Shown here: positions 35,898 to 37,409 of the stretch, piece after piece | How positions within the stretch are numbered: position 1 is the stretch's first letter | Layout of the letters: the number at the start of each line of letters is the position of its first letter | Origin: an uncultured Clostridia bacterium | GTDB taxonomy: Bacteria > Bacillota > Clostridia > Christensenellales > UBA1242 | Length of the DNA stretch: 37,409 bases | NCBI GenBank assembly: GCA_947628205.1 | Contig: CANQYX010000008.1 | Location: 1 to 37,409 of the forward strand | Reading direction: 5' to 3' | Position numbers and translations under genes: made by a program | Notes under the pieces: generated by a model | Databases searched by the model: none | What the model was told of the DNA's origin: nothing | The model's input: only the letters and a program-made list of their open reading frames with translations

Positions 35898-36649
35898 AAC
35901 TCTTTTGCAATAATAATGGATTTGCCTTTAAATTTTGTTTGCACAACTGTGTGGTTAAGGGTAATCATATTATTTTTAAAATCAACATTCGACCATTTAA
36001 TACCGACCATTTCACTTCTACGCAAACCATAATAAGCGGTAATTTTATAAATGTAGGCATAATCATCGTTTTCAATACAAGAAAATAATTTTTCCAACTG
36101 CTCTCGATTATAGAATTTTGCAATATGTTTTGGGCTTTTAGGTCTATCTATTCGGTCGGCGGGGTTAAATGGTATTAATCCTGCTTTTAACGCCGTTTGC
36201 AACGCTTTCCTAATGTTTACATGATAATGTTCGCATAATTGGCTGCTTTTGCCTTGTTTTTGCAAATACGCATAAAAATTTGCTATATCAAATGGTTGCA
36301 AATCCAATAAGGTTATTTTTCGTTCTCTAAAATATTTTGCAATTTGAGATATTTGTCCCTCATAAGTCGCATAGGTTGAAACTTGCAAATTGGTTTTTGC
36401 TCGGTCAAGCCATTGTTCTAGAAAATCCGCAAAAAGAATATCCGCACTGCCTCGTTCCATAAATTTATAAGTATTTTCAAATTCTCGCAATTTTTCTTCT
36501 TGTAACGAATGTGCATATTTCCTATTTTGTTTGGTGTCATCCAATCCTGTGCTAAACCACTTTTTCTTTATGTTATCAAATTCATCTTTGTATGAAATGA
36601 CTATGTATAATTTGTTTCTTTTAGATATTATCCGTGCTTGCATTTTCAT
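35894..36649 (-). CDS. Tyrosine recombinase/integrase, N-terminal fragment (arm-binding, core-binding, first catalytic Arg)
   Basis: FADFLEQWLDRAKTNLQVSTYATYEGQI...ITAYYGLRRSEMVGIKWSNVDFKNNMITLNHTVVQTK; ends at TGA overlapping the ATG of the next ORF (ATGA). Confidence 0.85.
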   Translation of the reverse strand: MKMQARIISKRNKLYIVISYKDEFDNIKKKWFSTGLDDTKQNRKYAHSLQEEKLREFENTYKFMERGSADILFADFLEQWLDRAKTNLQVSTYATYEGQISQIAKYFRERKITLLDLQPFDIANFYAYLQKQGKSSQLCEHYHVNIRKALQTALKAGLIPFNPADRIDRPKSPKHIAKFYNREQLEKLFSCIENDDYAYIYKITAYYGLRRSEMVGIKWSNVDFKNNMITLNHTVVQTKFKGKSIIIAKEL

Positions 36650-36842
36650 CCTCGCTTAATATAAATTTAATTAAATTAGATTTTGCAATAATCCAACTAT
36701 GTCCAACTTTCTTGCCAATTATCTTTTTGTCGGTTAATAATTGGTAAGCCAAGTTTCTACCAATGCCCAATATTTTTTGTAAATCTTCAACTTTAAGAAC
36801 ATCGTTATAATTTGAAAATAAATTTAAATTGTTTGTATCCAT
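36621..36842 (-). CDS. Excisionase-family HTH DNA-binding protein
   Basis: LKVEDLQKILGIGRNLAYQLLTDKKIIGKKVGHSWIIAKSNLIKFI; SD GAGGAGG; directly upstream of integrase. Confidence 0.8.
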   Translation of the reverse strand: MDTNNLNLFSNYNDVLKVEDLQKILGIGRNLAYQLLTDKKIIGKKVGHSWIIAKSNLIKFILSEDENASTDNI

Positions 36843-37409
36843 TATTCCTCCTCAAAAATTCAACAATTTTATTTTCTTTCTATTACTTTTCTATTTCTAA
36901 ATTTTTGAAAAAGAATTGCTTAATTCCAATTTTCAAATAACAAAAAAAGAGATGTGAAAACACCAAAAACGGAAACGTGTATCCCGTTTGTTAAGATTAA
37001 GAGGAGTGACTCAAAATTGTGCCACCACCCATACCCGCCTGACGCACCTAAAACCCCCTATAAAATAGGGCATTTTCGTGGCGGTACAAGGCATTTTGTG
37101 TCTACATCTTATCCTGCTTACTAAAAATTTCTATACTTTCGGCTTTAATTTTCACTCTTTTCGCATATTCATCTCTTTGTTAATGCAAAAACATATTTAC
37201 TCGTAAACCTCCTTTTAATTTCTAATTTAACAAGGGAATTGTTGTTTTAATAAACCTAGGACTAACAAAAAATAAAAGACCCCTCTATATCTATGAGGAC
37301 ATAAAATTGCAAATCGTTAAGTCATTTTTAAGAAAAAAGTTTTAAATTTTCTAAAATTAGACAAAATTCGTACTTTCGGCTGCCCAAAACTAACAATCCC
37401 CTCTATATC

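Larger units (their letters stand above)
33470..37409. mobile_element. End of an integrative element at tRNA-Ser (att-proximal cargo, integrase, excisionase), continuing past window
   Basis: tRNA-Ser 3' end followed by unknown cargo genes, tyrosine recombinase and Xis-like HTH, all on the minus strand. Confidence 0.75.

Noticed and set aside
37110-37215. Short minus-strand coding remnant (…QRDEYAKRVKIKAESIEIFSKQDKM) after an AGGAGG
   Set aside because: Protein-like, but a stop lies just upstream in frame and no start with proper SD spacing was found; may be a decayed gene, too short to support.

Overview
AT-rich, low-GC Gram-positive-like (Firmicutes/Clostridia-type) window. About 31 kb of chromosomal backbone lies between two tRNA loci that look like integration sites. 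LEFT: truncated ParB-like gene, SAM-methyltransferase-like gene and SPL-type radical SAM gene, then tRNA-Leu(CAA) on the minus strand with two truncated 5'-half tRNA-Leu copies and a ~80 bp hairpin tandem repeat. BACKBONE: HD-domain protein, polA, MFS-like transporter, SRP RNA (minus), a protein with a HEPN-like RN-x3-H motif plus CBS repeats, a class I SAM methyltransferase, an RluA-type pseudouridine synthase, a Ppx/GppA-like protein, then a reduced mreB-minD-minE-spoIVFB-rplU-prp-rpmA synteny block. This is followed by an XRE regulator flanked by two diverged cloverleaf-forming palindromic elements in opposite orientation, a repeat array of the GTCATCCTGAGC type, and a 13 kb gene for a 4350-aa secreted GLUG-like surface protein with ~525-aa internal repeats. 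RIGHT: a promoter plus truncated tRNA-Ser copy, four ATGTCTACC repeats, intact tRNA-Ser(TGA), then an integrative element end with two unknown cargo genes, a tyrosine integrase split by an ATGA overlap, and an excisionase-like HTH protein. Most interesting signals: the paired cloverleaf repeats with compensatory changes, the matching '5'-half tRNA + intact tRNA' arrangement at both tRNA loci, the HEPN-CBS protein, three genes with a TGN-TATWAT-N6-ATG (leaderless-type) start, and the giant repeat protein with no visible cell-wall anchor. All calls come from reading the sequence; no database search was run.
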